A stretch of 64,000 bases of DNA from Lachnospiraceae bacterium. GTDB lineage: Bacteria; Bacillota; Clostridia; Lachnospirales; Lachnospiraceae. The translations under genes were made by a program, and so were the position numbers. Under the pieces are notes generated by a model. That model saw only the letters and a program-made list of their open reading frames with translations. It was not told the DNA's origin and did no database searches. Every line of letters begins with the position of its first letter. The first letter of the stretch is position 1. The stretch is from positions 62,001 through 126,000 of the forward strand of contig JAGASK010000052.1 of NCBI GenBank assembly GCA_017621815.1. The letters run 5' to 3'. This document shows, piece after piece, positions 43,426 through 53,109 of this stretch.

Positions 43426-44409
43426 TTATCTGCTTTTTAAATGATATAATCTCAGATACAGACCCGGTACATACAAAAAGAGCTTTACCTTAATCTGATA
43501 TCCCCGGGATAATCTTTCACAGGCTCCCGGTATCCTGCTTTCTTCTTTCAGCTTTTCATGACAAATTCTCACATACTGCTTCTGCTTTCTTCTTTCACCT
43601 GCTGAAAGAGCCGCAAGTTTCCCCACGGTCAGCAAAATACCCATAATCAAAATTGACGTCACCTGACTGTTTAATTCACTGTCAAGCTTTCGCACCTCTT
43701 CTCTTGCCAGCTCCCAGCAGGTTATCTGGTCCATATACCCGGAGGTAAACTTCCGTTTCATGGCGCCCCCCGGATTTTGAAAATATCCATACCCCGGATA
43801 AGCTGTTTCAGCGATTCCTCTTACATAAGGCAGAAGTGTGATAAGAAACAGCATATCCTCTCCAATAGTAAGTCCTTCTTTAAACCGCAGCTTACCGACA
43901 GCTCCACGTCTGTACAGCTTACTCCAGCATCTGCTGTTTCCTTTCAGAATCTCATCTTTCAGATAATCGCCTGAAGAATATTTTACAGGCTTCTCAATTC
44001 TGTATTTATTATTCAGGAAGTCCTCCCATTCCTCTTCTTCCTGCCAGGAAAAAAAGCTGCAGCCTGCCACGTCGCTTCCGGTTTCCATGATACAGTCATA
44101 AAGCGCCGCCAGGGTTTTGGGCCGCAGCCTGTCATCAGCATCCACAAAGGTAATAAAAACGCCTTTTGCAGCATCTATTCCCGCATTTCTGGCAGCGGAT
44201 ACTCCCACATCCTCCGTGGTGATCACCCGGATATTTTCAAATCTCTCTTTCAGCCTGACACAGACCGTTCCTGTATTATCTGTTGAACCATCATTGATAA
44301 TAATGATTTCCAGATTCTCATAAGTCTGGGCTTCAATGCTCTCTATACATTTTCCCAGATAATCCTGTCCGTTATAAACCGGTACAATTACACTGATTAA
44401 TGGCTGCAT
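43426..44409 (-). CDS. GT2 glycosyltransferase
   Basis: A 327-residue inverting GT-A glycosyltransferase: LISVIVPVYNGQDYLGKCI, IINDGSTDNTG, the donor-site FVDADDRLRP and, further on, EGLTIGEDMLF. It ends in a short basic hydrophobic tail that may associate with the membrane. Paired with another GT2 at 44445. Sugar unknown. Confidence 0.85.
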   Translation of the reverse strand: MQPLISVIVPVYNGQDYLGKCIESIEAQTYENLEIIIINDGSTDNTGTVCVRLKERFENIRVITTEDVGVSAARNAGIDAAKGVFITFVDADDRLRPKTLAALYDCIMETGSDVAGCSFFSWQEEEEWEDFLNNKYRIEKPVKYSSGDYLKDEILKGNSRCWSKLYRRGAVGKLRFKEGLTIGEDMLFLITLLPYVRGIAETAYPGYGYFQNPGGAMKRKFTSGYMDQITCWELAREEVRKLDSELNSQVTSILIMGILLTVGKLAALSAGERRKQKQYVRICHEKLKEESRIPGACERLSRGYQIKVKLFLYVPGLYLRLYHLKSR

Positions 44410-44444
44410 ACTTTAATTTCCTCTTTCATCCCCGGCTCCTATAC

Positions 44445-45476
44445 CTACTTTCTGTAATACCAAAGCATGGCACCCCTGAGAATGCTCACTGTAAGATGGC
44501 ACGGATGCTTCATCACCAGATAAAGAAGCTTATTTGCCTTCTGCTCTATTTCTACCGGAGTATTTTTAACAAGAATTCTGATTTCCGGCGATTTGCAAAT
44601 CGTAAGAATATTCTTTCTGTATCCTTCTTTATTGCCTCTGGCCTCATTTTTCAATACCAGCATCATCCAGAAAACCGTCTCTTTGTCCACCTGTTTCAGC
44701 CTTTCCTGCTGTTCTTTTCCTTCAAATTTATCTGTTACAATCTGTCTGGTGGTCTTCACAAGAAGCTGTATATTTTCATATAATCTGCTGTCATATCTAT
44801 GAACAATGGATTCATTTACATAAAAATAATGATAATAAGCCTTGTGGTCCATAATCAAAATGCGGCTGCAGTCAATCAGGCTCGGCAGCATTATGGTGGT
44901 GTCTTCAGCCATTACCACCGCCGGGTTGCTGTATTTCATATTTTCCTCAATCAGCTTTCTGGAAATCAGCTTCATACACCTGGATATGGTAACATATCTG
45001 TTTTCCTTTCCAAGCAGGTTTGGAATCACTTTTTCCTCAATATCCTTTCTCAGATATTCCCCGGGCAAAAGCTGCTGCCATACAAACTGTCTGTCTCCAT
45101 TTTCTTTTTCAATGACGTAATCGCTGGCTACAATTTCTCTTTCATTACCTGTCAGGTATTCTGCCATTTCCTCTATCATATTACAATCTACCCAGTCATC
45201 ACTGTCTACAAAATTAAGATACTCTCCGCAGCTTTCCGTTACGCCTCTTTTCCATGCCGAAATCAGCCCGCCGTTTTCCTTATGGACTGCCCTGATTCGT
45301 TTATCCTTTCCCGCATATTCATCGCAAATCCTTCCGCTGCCATCTTCAGAACCATCGTCTATCAGCAGTATTTCCAGATTACGATAGGTCTGATTCATCA
45401 AAGAATCCACACACCTGCGCAAATATTTTTCTGTATTGTATACCGGCACTATAATGCTGATTTTATAATCCTTCAT
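44445..45476 (-). CDS. GT2 glycosyltransferase
   Basis: A 343-residue GT2 enzyme with ISIIVPVYNTEKYLRRCV, LLIDDGSEDGSG and the donor motif FVDSDDW. The later VMAEDTTIMLPSLI block corresponds to the acceptor region of CpsI/EpsJ-like transferases. Similar in layout to the GT2 at 43426 and 57699. It adds one sugar to the lipid-linked repeat unit; which is unknown. Confidence 0.85.
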   Translation of the reverse strand: MKDYKISIIVPVYNTEKYLRRCVDSLMNQTYRNLEILLIDDGSEDGSGRICDEYAGKDKRIRAVHKENGGLISAWKRGVTESCGEYLNFVDSDDWVDCNMIEEMAEYLTGNEREIVASDYVIEKENGDRQFVWQQLLPGEYLRKDIEEKVIPNLLGKENRYVTISRCMKLISRKLIEENMKYSNPAVVMAEDTTIMLPSLIDCSRILIMDHKAYYHYFYVNESIVHRYDSRLYENIQLLVKTTRQIVTDKFEGKEQQERLKQVDKETVFWMMLVLKNEARGNKEGYRKNILTICKSPEIRILVKNTPVEIEQKANKLLYLVMKHPCHLTVSILRGAMLWYYRK

Positions 45477-45506
45477 CCGTTTTCCTTTCCTTTCGCCTTC
45501 CCGCAG

Positions 45507-46547
45507 TCATCTTTTCAGTATACTTTCATAAATTTTCAGAAGTTCCTCCATATTGCTGTCTATGGAAAACTCTTTTTCCACTTTGTCATAAGCATTTCTC
45601 CCAAGGCTTTCACAAAGCGCTGTATCCGAGAGAACCTTGTTAAGCCCTTCTTTTAAGGCTTCTTCACTTCTGGGTTCTGTTAAAATTCCCGTCTCTCCGT
45701 TAATAATCATTTGGGGAATCCCGCCTGTATTGGATGCCACCACTGCGCAGGAATAAGCCATGGCTTCTAAAACAGACACAGACTGTCCTTCAAAATAAGA
45801 AGGCAGTACAAAAATATCACATTCTTTTAAATACTTTTTCTTTTCATCACCGGAAATCCATCCCAGCCATTTTACACAGTCTGAAAGCTCCCTGACCTTA
45901 TCTTCCAGCTCCTTTTCCTCAAAAATTCCACCAAGATAAAGCTTAATATCCGGACATTTTTCCTTCAACAATGGAACAACCGAAAGCAGTTCCCCCACTC
46001 CTTTGGCTTTACAGATTCTTCCTAAGAACAAAAGCTTATGCTGTCCGTACCTCTTTTCTTCCTTTTCAGGAATCTGTATGGAATCGGGAAATACGGTAAT
46101 TTTATCTTTATCGATTAAACCTCCGAAAAACTCCTTCCAGGGAGGAGCAAGCACCAGAAATGCATCCCCCATGGCAAGTACTTCCCTTACTCTTTCTTTT
46201 CCTTTATCTGAAAGCCCCCTGTAATAGCCTTCAAAATCACCGCCGTGCTGATGAATAACTGTTTTTTTGTGAAAAGCTTTTGCTGCCCTTATAAAAAAAG
46301 ATTTCCTCACATAACTTGCATCAGATGCCACATTCACATGCACAATTTCATATCCCGGCAGCTTCCACAGGAAAACCGCAAATGCTCCGGCAGCCTTCAA
46401 AAGCTTTCGCACCTTTGAACCTTCCACCATAGTGCCGATATAGCACAAATCAATCTTTTTATCAAGCCCGGCTTCATAATAGTTATTCACCACACCCGAA
46501 ATGCCGCCGTGCACACTTCTGTCAGGGCCTATCATCAATACGCGCAT
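45507..46547 (-). CDS. GT4 glycosyltransferase
   Basis: 346 residues with the acceptor-side opening VLMIGPDRSVHGGISGVV and the donor half LLFLGRICKAKGVGELL then LPSYFEGQSVSVLEAMAYSCAV, the GT4 pattern with the two donor-site glutamates. Overall it resembles capsule GT4 enzymes that add the second or third sugar. Separated by 53 bases from an acyltransferase gene. Confidence 0.85.
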   Translation of the reverse strand: MRVLMIGPDRSVHGGISGVVNNYYEAGLDKKIDLCYIGTMVEGSKVRKLLKAAGAFAVFLWKLPGYEIVHVNVASDASYVRKSFFIRAAKAFHKKTVIHQHGGDFEGYYRGLSDKGKERVREVLAMGDAFLVLAPPWKEFFGGLIDKDKITVFPDSIQIPEKEEKRYGQHKLLFLGRICKAKGVGELLSVVPLLKEKCPDIKLYLGGIFEEKELEDKVRELSDCVKWLGWISGDEKKKYLKECDIFVLPSYFEGQSVSVLEAMAYSCAVVASNTGGIPQMIINGETGILTEPRSEEALKEGLNKVLSDTALCESLGRNAYDKVEKEFSIDSNMEELLKIYESILKR

Positions 46548-46600
46548 GACCTTTCGCCTTTCCTATCCTCTTTTTCTGTTCAAAACCTGCCAAAGAACGG

Positions 46601-47650
46601 CTACAGATATTTCCTGATAACAGGTATTTTTCTCAAAATCCATGTATATATAAAACCGCCCGCAAAGGCCAGCGCCACATATACGCTGTTTGCAATCACT
46701 CCCACTGTTTTTTCCGAAAGGAAAAGATACACCGGCAAAAGCTGCCACCTGACAAAATTATCAAACAGGTAAATACCGAATACACAGCTTCCGATGGCTA
46801 CGATTATTTTGCCGCCCGGACTTTTATCTGTTACCTTATCCATACACTTCTTTATAATTATAAATGTAAGCGGTGCCGTTAAAAAGACAAAATAATCCAG
46901 TGCAGAGACCTCATAATTACCTGTAACCTGCTTTAAACCATACACAAGGACTGCATTGAGCGCCACACACCCTGCAAGCAGAACTGCCGCTTTGCATACA
47001 TCAAAATTTGTCTGCTCTTTCGTATTTCCGACTGCTTCCTTTTCTCCTTCACGGTTTAAGTAATATCCAAGAAACATATAATAATAACATCCGGAAACAA
47101 AACCTGCGTCGAAGGAGAAAGCCGCTCCTGTGATCAGACCGATTAAGGGCAGGATTAAATCAAAAACCGCCTTCAATCCCACAAGATAAAGAATCAGCCT
47201 TTTGTTAAGGTATGGCGCTGCTTTCCTGAAAAAGGGAAGCAGCAATAAAGCGCAGATATAAGTATATAAAAACCAGAATGATTCCCTGATTCCGTTTCCG
47301 GCAAGACGGGAAAGGAAATCTCCTGCTCCCGGTGCTTCAATTCTCCCTCTCGCCATATCAAATGAATAATAGAGAAGGGAAACTGCCACAAGCACCATTG
47401 CCATTCTGGCAATTCTCTTTTTAAAAAGATCAGAAAGGCTTTCTTCCTTCGCAAGAAGCAGCGCACCTGATACCATAAAAAACAGCGGAACAGCCATTCT
47501 GCAGATAACCGTCAAAATCAGTGAATACAGGTATGTTACAATATTGCACGGCAGCGTATAATAAAAGCTTCCGTCAGTATGGTTAAAAATAACAAGCAAT
47601 ACGGCAATAATGCGGACTGCTTCCAGATAAACTTTTTTGTTTTCTTTCAT
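46601..47650 (-). CDS. Acyltransferase-3 family membrane O-acyltransferase
   Basis: 349 residues with about ten hydrophobic segments. The opening YLEAVRIIAVLLVIFNHTDG carries the conserved histidine region of the acyltransferase-3 family, and VPLFFMVSGALLL follows. The ATG overlaps the stop of the initiating sugar transferase as ATGA. It probably O-acetylates the repeat unit. Third of three acyltransferase-3 proteins in the window. Confidence 0.78.
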   Translation of the reverse strand: MKENKKVYLEAVRIIAVLLVIFNHTDGSFYYTLPCNIVTYLYSLILTVICRMAVPLFFMVSGALLLAKEESLSDLFKKRIARMAMVLVAVSLLYYSFDMARGRIEAPGAGDFLSRLAGNGIRESFWFLYTYICALLLLPFFRKAAPYLNKRLILYLVGLKAVFDLILPLIGLITGAAFSFDAGFVSGCYYYMFLGYYLNREGEKEAVGNTKEQTNFDVCKAAVLLAGCVALNAVLVYGLKQVTGNYEVSALDYFVFLTAPLTFIIIKKCMDKVTDKSPGGKIIVAIGSCVFGIYLFDNFVRWQLLPVYLFLSEKTVGVIANSVYVALAFAGGFIYTWILRKIPVIRKYL

Positions 47651-49056
47651 TTTGATCCTTTTCCTGTGAATACCACTTTCACTGTCTGTATCAAAATCTT
47701 AAAATCAAGCATCAAAGACCAGCTGTCTATATATTTCAAATCATATTTCACCACATCATCGAAATCTTCAATTTCACTTCTGCCGCTGACCTGCCACAGA
47801 CCCGTAAGACCGGGGGTCATACTGATTCTCCTGCGGTAATACTGATTGTATTTTTCAAATTCATCCTCTGTGGGAGGCCTTGTTCCCACCAGGCTCATAT
47901 CACCCTTTAACACATTATAAAACTGGGGCAGTTCATCAATACTGGTTTTTCTGATAAATTTACCCACCCTGGTAATCCGGGGGTCATTTTCCATTTTAAA
48001 CATAAGCCCCTGCATTTCATTCTGTTTTTCCAGCTCTTTTTTTCTTTCTTCCGCATCCAGATACATGGAACGAAATTTATAAATCTTAAAACGCCTTCCG
48101 TTCCTTCCGATTCTTGTCTGGGAAAAAAGGATGGGACCGGGAGAATCGAGCTTTATGGCAATGGCAACGAAAGGATAAAACAATCCGGTTATCACCAGTC
48201 CCACAACCCCGCCGACAATGTCAATACAGCGCTTAATCAGCATCCGCTTATAGCTGCTCTGGAATCTGGTATATGTAACTACCGTATAATCCCCGAAATT
48301 TTCAATCCTGCCTCTTTCCCCGCTCATGCCCGGCACTTCCAGATTATAATGACAATCCACACCCATTTCGCCAAAGCCATGAAGAAGATATTCCACATCA
48401 TTCTGGGCTACGGATGGTGCGCTGATAAACACTTCATCCAGGGGCATGGTTGTGGCAGCCTGAATAATATCACTCTGCGCTACAACAGGAATTTCCTCAA
48501 AACTGTCACCGTCATACTTTTCTCCGATACAGCCAAGTGCCACCATCTGGTAATTGATACCCAGCTCCTCCTTCAGTCTCCTGACCGTTTCCTCAATCAA
48601 ACCGCTTTCCGTAATAACCATGACCTTAATCACACTTTTATCAGAAGAAAGATTCTTCCGCAGAAGCTTTTTGAAGCCATAATGAAGCAAAATCGTAAGC
48701 AGCGTATTAATAATCACAAAATACGCCATAACCAGACGGGAAAACACATCCGCCCACTTCAAAAAGTACATAACACCTTCCACTACAAAAAACATCAGTG
48801 CATTGTACTGTATTACCGCTGCACATTCCTGCCAGATATTTCTTCTGAAAAAGTTCCTGTTCCAATCAAGGAAAAAGCTGTAAATGGTACAAAACAACAG
48901 GAAAGTAAGACACACCTGAAAGTGTATCTCCTTATCTCCCATATCCCTGAAATTTCCGAACCGGATATAGGTAGAGAGCAAAAATGAAAAGATAATGCTT
49001 AAAAGATCTGCAAATAAAAGTCCATAGGTTTCTATCACTTTATATTTACGGTTCAT
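47647..49056 (-). CDS. Initiating polyprenyl-phosphate sugar phosphotransferase (WbaP/CpsE type)
   Basis: 469 residues from the ATG at 49056, which follows the Wzy stop by four bases; the longer frame has no better site. Four to five N-terminal helices and a central CoA-binding-like domain precede the catalytic region: KRCIDIVGGVVGLV membrane hairpin, PGPILFSQTRIGRNG, FKIYKFRSM and the end GLTGLWQVSGR. These enzymes start repeat-unit synthesis by moving a sugar-1-phosphate to undecaprenyl phosphate. It is the only initiating transferase seen in the window. The first sugar is not certain (glucose or galactose in many homologues). Confidence 0.92.
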   Translation of the reverse strand: MNRKYKVIETYGLLFADLLSIIFSFLLSTYIRFGNFRDMGDKEIHFQVCLTFLLFCTIYSFFLDWNRNFFRRNIWQECAAVIQYNALMFFVVEGVMYFLKWADVFSRLVMAYFVIINTLLTILLHYGFKKLLRKNLSSDKSVIKVMVITESGLIEETVRRLKEELGINYQMVALGCIGEKYDGDSFEEIPVVAQSDIIQAATTMPLDEVFISAPSVAQNDVEYLLHGFGEMGVDCHYNLEVPGMSGERGRIENFGDYTVVTYTRFQSSYKRMLIKRCIDIVGGVVGLVITGLFYPFVAIAIKLDSPGPILFSQTRIGRNGRRFKIYKFRSMYLDAEERKKELEKQNEMQGLMFKMENDPRITRVGKFIRKTSIDELPQFYNVLKGDMSLVGTRPPTEDEFEKYNQYYRRRISMTPGLTGLWQVSGRSEIEDFDDVVKYDLKYIDSWSLMLDFKILIQTVKVVFTGKGSK

Positions 49057-49060
49057 AAAA

Positions 49061-50233
49061 TCACCCGGCTTTCCTTTGAAGCATTCCCGGAAGTTCCCAA
49101 AAATGCCCATTTTTTCCCTTATTCACATAAAACATGGCTCCAAAGCGAGCGCCAATAAAAAGCAGCGTATAATCCCGTGTAAGATAAACGGAAATAATAT
49201 GCGCTTCCACCAATGTATAAATGAACAGGGACGCAAGCACCATAATTTCCAGATACTGTTTTTCCCTGTATAACTGCCATATTAATAAGACAAGTACCGC
49301 CACATAAATACAGGCAGGTATAATACCGTACCAGTAAAACAATCTTACCCAGCCCATATCAAAATAATATTCATTCTCTGGCACGCCAAACAAAGTCCAG
49401 GTAGGCAGGGTTCCCGCATGGGAGGCAGAATCATAATACAGATTCACAATTCTGTCCGATAAAAGCCTGTCAAATCTTCTCATTGCCGGATAATAGGGCA
49501 CCTTCTCACTGAAAGCTGCCGCTATCCATGCAATTCCTGTACATATAAGGAGTAAAAAGGCCGTCAGGGCATAAACCAGCGGTGTCTTTTGTAATTTCGG
49601 CATAGAAACAAGCACTGCTGTAAAAACAATGGCAAAGGCCGTCACCATAGTTCCCGTTTTGGAACCGGTCAGAAAAAACATTCCTATATTGGCTGCAAAA
49701 AGTACCGCCAGCCAATATCTTTTCACACTGCTTCCATAAAGATATAAAAACAGCAGTATCAGCATAAAGAACATACAGTGCAGGGAATTGGGGTGCCCCA
49801 TTCCGAGACAGTATCTTGTTTCCACCGTATCTCCCCTGAAAACAGCCGTCAGCTTCACCGTTCCCAATATTCCTGTAAGGGATAAGATAACCAGTCCGCT
49901 GCAGCCTGCCAAAACCACTTTGAACATGTAAGAAAAGACTGCTTTTATATCCATATTCTTGCACGCCGCAATCATAGTAACAATCCTGATAATTTCATTT
50001 CTGCCCGTTGTCAGATAAGAAATCAGCCCAAGCACTTCAAACAGCACAATGACCGCCCACTCTCCCACAGTATACTTTGTCATGCACACCTTCAGGGCAA
50101 ACAGTACAAAGGTAAGCTGAAACAGCCTGCCTTCAATGGGATCGGCAATGGCGCTTTTATCTATCAGCATAATCAGTAATTCTATTGTAAAAGCCGCATA
50201 AAAGAAAATATTCCCTGTTTTAGCCTTATTCAT
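49061..50233 (-). CDS. wzy: Wzy-like polysaccharide polymerase
   Basis: 390 residues with about eleven hydrophobic helices and an outer-loop segment RYCLGMGHPNSLHCM, matching the region LGYAHPNVLHIS in the other Wzy-like gene at 33831. It would polymerise repeat units outside the cell. It sits next to the initiating transferase, the usual layout of capsule loci. Two polymerases in one locus imply two polymers or alternative linkages. Confidence 0.75.
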   Translation of the reverse strand: MNKAKTGNIFFYAAFTIELLIMLIDKSAIADPIEGRLFQLTFVLFALKVCMTKYTVGEWAVIVLFEVLGLISYLTTGRNEIIRIVTMIAACKNMDIKAVFSYMFKVVLAGCSGLVILSLTGILGTVKLTAVFRGDTVETRYCLGMGHPNSLHCMFFMLILLFLYLYGSSVKRYWLAVLFAANIGMFFLTGSKTGTMVTAFAIVFTAVLVSMPKLQKTPLVYALTAFLLLICTGIAWIAAAFSEKVPYYPAMRRFDRLLSDRIVNLYYDSASHAGTLPTWTLFGVPENEYYFDMGWVRLFYWYGIIPACIYVAVLVLLIWQLYREKQYLEIMVLASLFIYTLVEAHIISVYLTRDYTLLFIGARFGAMFYVNKGKNGHFWELPGMLQRKAG

Positions 50234-50240
50234 ATTCTTT

Positions 50241-51185
50241 TTATTCTCCGCTGCCTGACAGCCGCCTAAGCTTCCTGACAGTCTTCCTCACAAACCGTTT
50301 TACTTTCATGGTAGCCTTTATCCTTAAAATCCTTCCCCTGCTTACAGGAGGCATAATAAGGTATTCGTATTCTTCTCTGTGTTTCAGCAGGTATTCGGGA
50401 TAGCTTTCATCCACCTCCACGCGCTGAAAGGATGCTTCCCTTCCAAACATGTCCTGCCCCAGAATCAGCCTGTCAGCCGCCTCTGCCAGAAGCACATCAT
50501 CATTATATTCCTGATGTGCCGCAGCCACTACCTTCGTGCCAATCCGCTTAGCCACATCCTTTTCACCCCTGCTGCCCATATAGCCGAAGTGCCAGCCGCC
50601 GTTTTCCACCCTCACCGCCTCCGGCGCTGTGGTGGATGCTTCCCTGAGCTGGATAATGCCGTCCTTAGGAATACTTTTCTTGCTGAATACCTTGGTTCCC
50701 AGCCACATCTTCCTCTTCACTCCCGGAAATTCACCGGTAATGGAAAGGAGCTTTCCCGAGATTTCCTCCATATTCAGATAGCAGTAGAACATCCTCTGGG
50801 CGAAATGATAAATCCTGTCAGGATCAAAATCCGCAATCACCTGCCTCAGGGTTTCAGGGTTTGGAATTTCATCCACATCACTTAAGATAATCACATCCTC
50901 ATCTGCGGCATCCTTAAGTCCCCGCTCCAGCGCATTTTTCTGGAACTTATCCCGCAGGTGGGTGGTGGTGTTAACCGGAGAATTATCCACTACAATATAC
51001 TCAATTTTCGGCAGGAATTCCTGAAACAAATCCTTATTCTTTTCAAAACACAGCTCTTTGGGTTCCCCCGAAAAGGTCACTGTGGCTTCCTCAATAATGA
51101 ACTTGTCCACAATAGGATTTAAAATGTTCAGCCTCAGTTTTAAAATATCAAGTTCATTAAAAAAGGGAATGCAGTCGTATACCAT
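50241..51185 (-). CDS. GT17-family glycosyltransferase
   Basis: 314 residues resembling GT17, the family of the animal beta-1,4-N-acetylglucosaminyltransferase III. Visible blocks: DCIPFFNELDILKLRLNIL at the start, then IIEEATVTFSGEPK, the metal-binding region VIILSDVDEIPNP, and GGWHFGYMG. The likely reaction is addition of GlcNAc to a mannose-type acceptor, but bacterial members are little studied. It precedes the Wzy gene by seven bases. Confidence 0.8.
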   Translation of the reverse strand: MVYDCIPFFNELDILKLRLNILNPIVDKFIIEEATVTFSGEPKELCFEKNKDLFQEFLPKIEYIVVDNSPVNTTTHLRDKFQKNALERGLKDAADEDVIILSDVDEIPNPETLRQVIADFDPDRIYHFAQRMFYCYLNMEEISGKLLSITGEFPGVKRKMWLGTKVFSKKSIPKDGIIQLREASTTAPEAVRVENGGWHFGYMGSRGEKDVAKRIGTKVVAAAHQEYNDDVLLAEAADRLILGQDMFGREASFQRVEVDESYPEYLLKHREEYEYLIMPPVSRGRILRIKATMKVKRFVRKTVRKLRRLSGSGE

Positions 51186-51239
51186 TCACTCTTACCTTCT
51201 TTTCTTCCATTTTACCAATCCGTCAAAACCGCAACGCAT

Positions 51240-52028
51240 TTATTTTAAATGCCGCCAGAAAAGCAGCGGTCTTACAAAACACTTAAACTTCAGCCATCTT
51301 CTTGTCCATGGATTTTCAAAACGGGGATACTGCTCATTTCGTCCCCACCATTTATGGAAAACAAAAGGGGCGTCCACATCCATAACCTCCGGCACAGGAT
51401 GCTCATGTCCGAAGTACTTCGCCACTTCCACAGGCGCTATCTTCATCCCCGCTTCTTCCAGCCGGTGCTTATTCATGCAGCAAATGAAAATATCCTCGTT
51501 ATAAAAGCCGTCCTCATCCTTCTCCCACTTCAGATTTGCCTTCCCCGGGAACTCCAAAAGCTGCTTGCTTCGCAGCGAAACACTGTTTCCCACCCGGCAC
51601 AGATTCCCGTAAATATCATGATAGCAGTGCTGCGTCCCGGGTTTGGGTATGGGCCAGGGTGAGCCGATATAATCGTATTTCAAAAATTCATCCTGCCATT
51701 TTTCGGGATGAACCACAAAGCCGTCATAATGAACCAAAAGCACATAATCAGTGGTGATGTAATCCGAAAGCTCATAAACCATCTTATAGTTAAAGCAGTC
51801 AATATCCGTCAGCTTAGAGGTATGCTTATAAGTGATTCCCTTCGGAAGCCTGAAGGGCTTTCTATGGGTAATCAGCACCACTTCGCCGAATTCAATCCCC
51901 TGCATACTATACTGAAGGGCTTTGACAGTTTCATATATTTTTACACTTGTCATGGCAGCCAAAGTCACGTTTGGAAGCTTCAATTTATGACCTGCGCCGC
52001 CTTCAACGGCCTTTTTTTCTTTCTCCAT
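51240..52028 (-). CDS. DUF5672-type glycosyltransferase
   Basis: 262 residues. Segments LPNVTLAAMTS, TDYVLLVHYDGFVVHPE, YDYIGSPWP and GNLCRVGNSVSLRS, plus a late NEDIFICCMN, match DUF5672, a GT-A-like family common in bacterial glycan loci. The sequence HYDGF replaces a usual DxD and probably binds metal and donor. Start has GGAGAAGGGC upstream. Function is inferred from the family; sugar unknown. Confidence 0.72.
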   Translation of the reverse strand: MEKEKKAVEGGAGHKLKLPNVTLAAMTSVKIYETVKALQYSMQGIEFGEVVLITHRKPFRLPKGITYKHTSKLTDIDCFNYKMVYELSDYITTDYVLLVHYDGFVVHPEKWQDEFLKYDYIGSPWPIPKPGTQHCYHDIYGNLCRVGNSVSLRSKQLLEFPGKANLKWEKDEDGFYNEDIFICCMNKHRLEEAGMKIAPVEVAKYFGHEHPVPEVMDVDAPFVFHKWWGRNEQYPRFENPWTRRWLKFKCFVRPLLFWRHLK

Positions 52029-52052
52029 TTGCCCTTCTCCGCCTTTAACTTT

Positions 52053-53081
52053 CTATTGCTTCTTCAATCTTCTGATAACAGCCCTTTGTATCTTCTTCAG
52101 ATAAAACCAGCCATAAACCAGTCTGCTTCTGATTACCTGGAAGAAATGTCTTACTTTACCCGGTTTTTGATTTCTCCTCTTATACTTCCCCGATTTCTTC
52201 TTATACTCCTCCAGCTGCGCCCTGCACTCCTCAGCGGTAAACAGCCTGCCTTTTCTGTCCATATAGTGGAACAGGCTGTAAATATTCTGTTCGGAAGCCC
52301 AGTAACCGTCGGATACATTGTGTCTTGCCCAGTATTTAGGGGCAATGGCAAACTTTAAGGTATCACTTGTATGAGCCGGAAGACATGCAAAGGAAGAGTT
52401 GGAAAGCAGCAGATAATGGGCATTTTTCAGTGTCACATAATCCTTACCTATATCAAAGTGATGTGCTTCAATACCGGGAAGCATCTTTCCTGCTGCTTCC
52501 ACATCATCCGTTATTATCATAAATTCCATATCAGGACGGATTTTTTTCATTTCCTTTATGCCGTGAATCCAGTATTTCTTATCAATAAAAAGTTCAGGAC
52601 TTCCCGTGTACTCCCCACCGCGCATGTTGATAATGCACAAGTTTTCACGACTGTATTCATAGGAATCGCACTCCGGCTTTACATGAAGCCACTGCTTTAC
52701 CTTATCAATATACTTAATAAAATACGACTCATCCTGCATATTTCCGTAAATCAGCGTATTATCCTCTACATGATGAATCCCTCCGTCCTTCCCGCTGATA
52801 TAACAGCCATGCTCCATGTCATGACGGGAATTGCCGATAAAAAGCCTGGTATCATCATCCTGATACACCTTAAAATTCTTCTTTTCTTCCTGGGTAATGG
52901 CATGTCCCAAATCCATATCCATAAAGTACATGCCCCTGTCACTGTGCATATTTACGGCAAAAATCTCCTGCCCTGCAGTGCCGAATTCATATCCGTTTTC
53001 TTCTGCAATAGCTCTTGCCGTCACATAGCAGAACAGCTGGTTTCCCAGCCCCTGTCCTTTTAAAAACTCTGTTCCTATCAT
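52053..53081 (-). CDS. GT11-like glycosyltransferase
   Basis: 342 residues from the ATG at 53081 with AGAGG seven bases upstream; the longer frame upstream lies in the ABC gene leader and is unlikely. The opening EFLKGQGLGNQLFCYVTARAI matches GT11 (usually GGLGNQxFQYA). The donor block reads IINMRGGEYTG, where most GT11 members have HxRRGDY, so the usual HIRRGDY arginine pair is changed. FACLPAHTSDTLKFAIAPKYW follows. Probably a diverged fucosyltransferase family member with another donor or acceptor. A basic C-terminal tail may bind membrane. Confidence 0.72.
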   Translation of the reverse strand: MIGTEFLKGQGLGNQLFCYVTARAIAEENGYEFGTAGQEIFAVNMHSDRGMYFMDMDLGHAITQEEKKNFKVYQDDDTRLFIGNSRHDMEHGCYISGKDGGIHHVEDNTLIYGNMQDESYFIKYIDKVKQWLHVKPECDSYEYSRENLCIINMRGGEYTGSPELFIDKKYWIHGIKEMKKIRPDMEFMIITDDVEAAGKMLPGIEAHHFDIGKDYVTLKNAHYLLLSNSSFACLPAHTSDTLKFAIAPKYWARHNVSDGYWASEQNIYSLFHYMDRKGRLFTAEECRAQLEEYKKKSGKYKRRNQKPGKVRHFFQVIRSRLVYGWFYLKKIQRAVIRRLKKQ

Positions 53082-53109
53082 TTTCTGTCCTCTGCAAATC
53101 CACCGTTTC

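Noticed and set aside
44799..45656. Long plus-strand open frame (285 residues)
   Set aside because: Lies antisense to two well-supported genes (GT2 and GT4); composition looks like a shadow frame.
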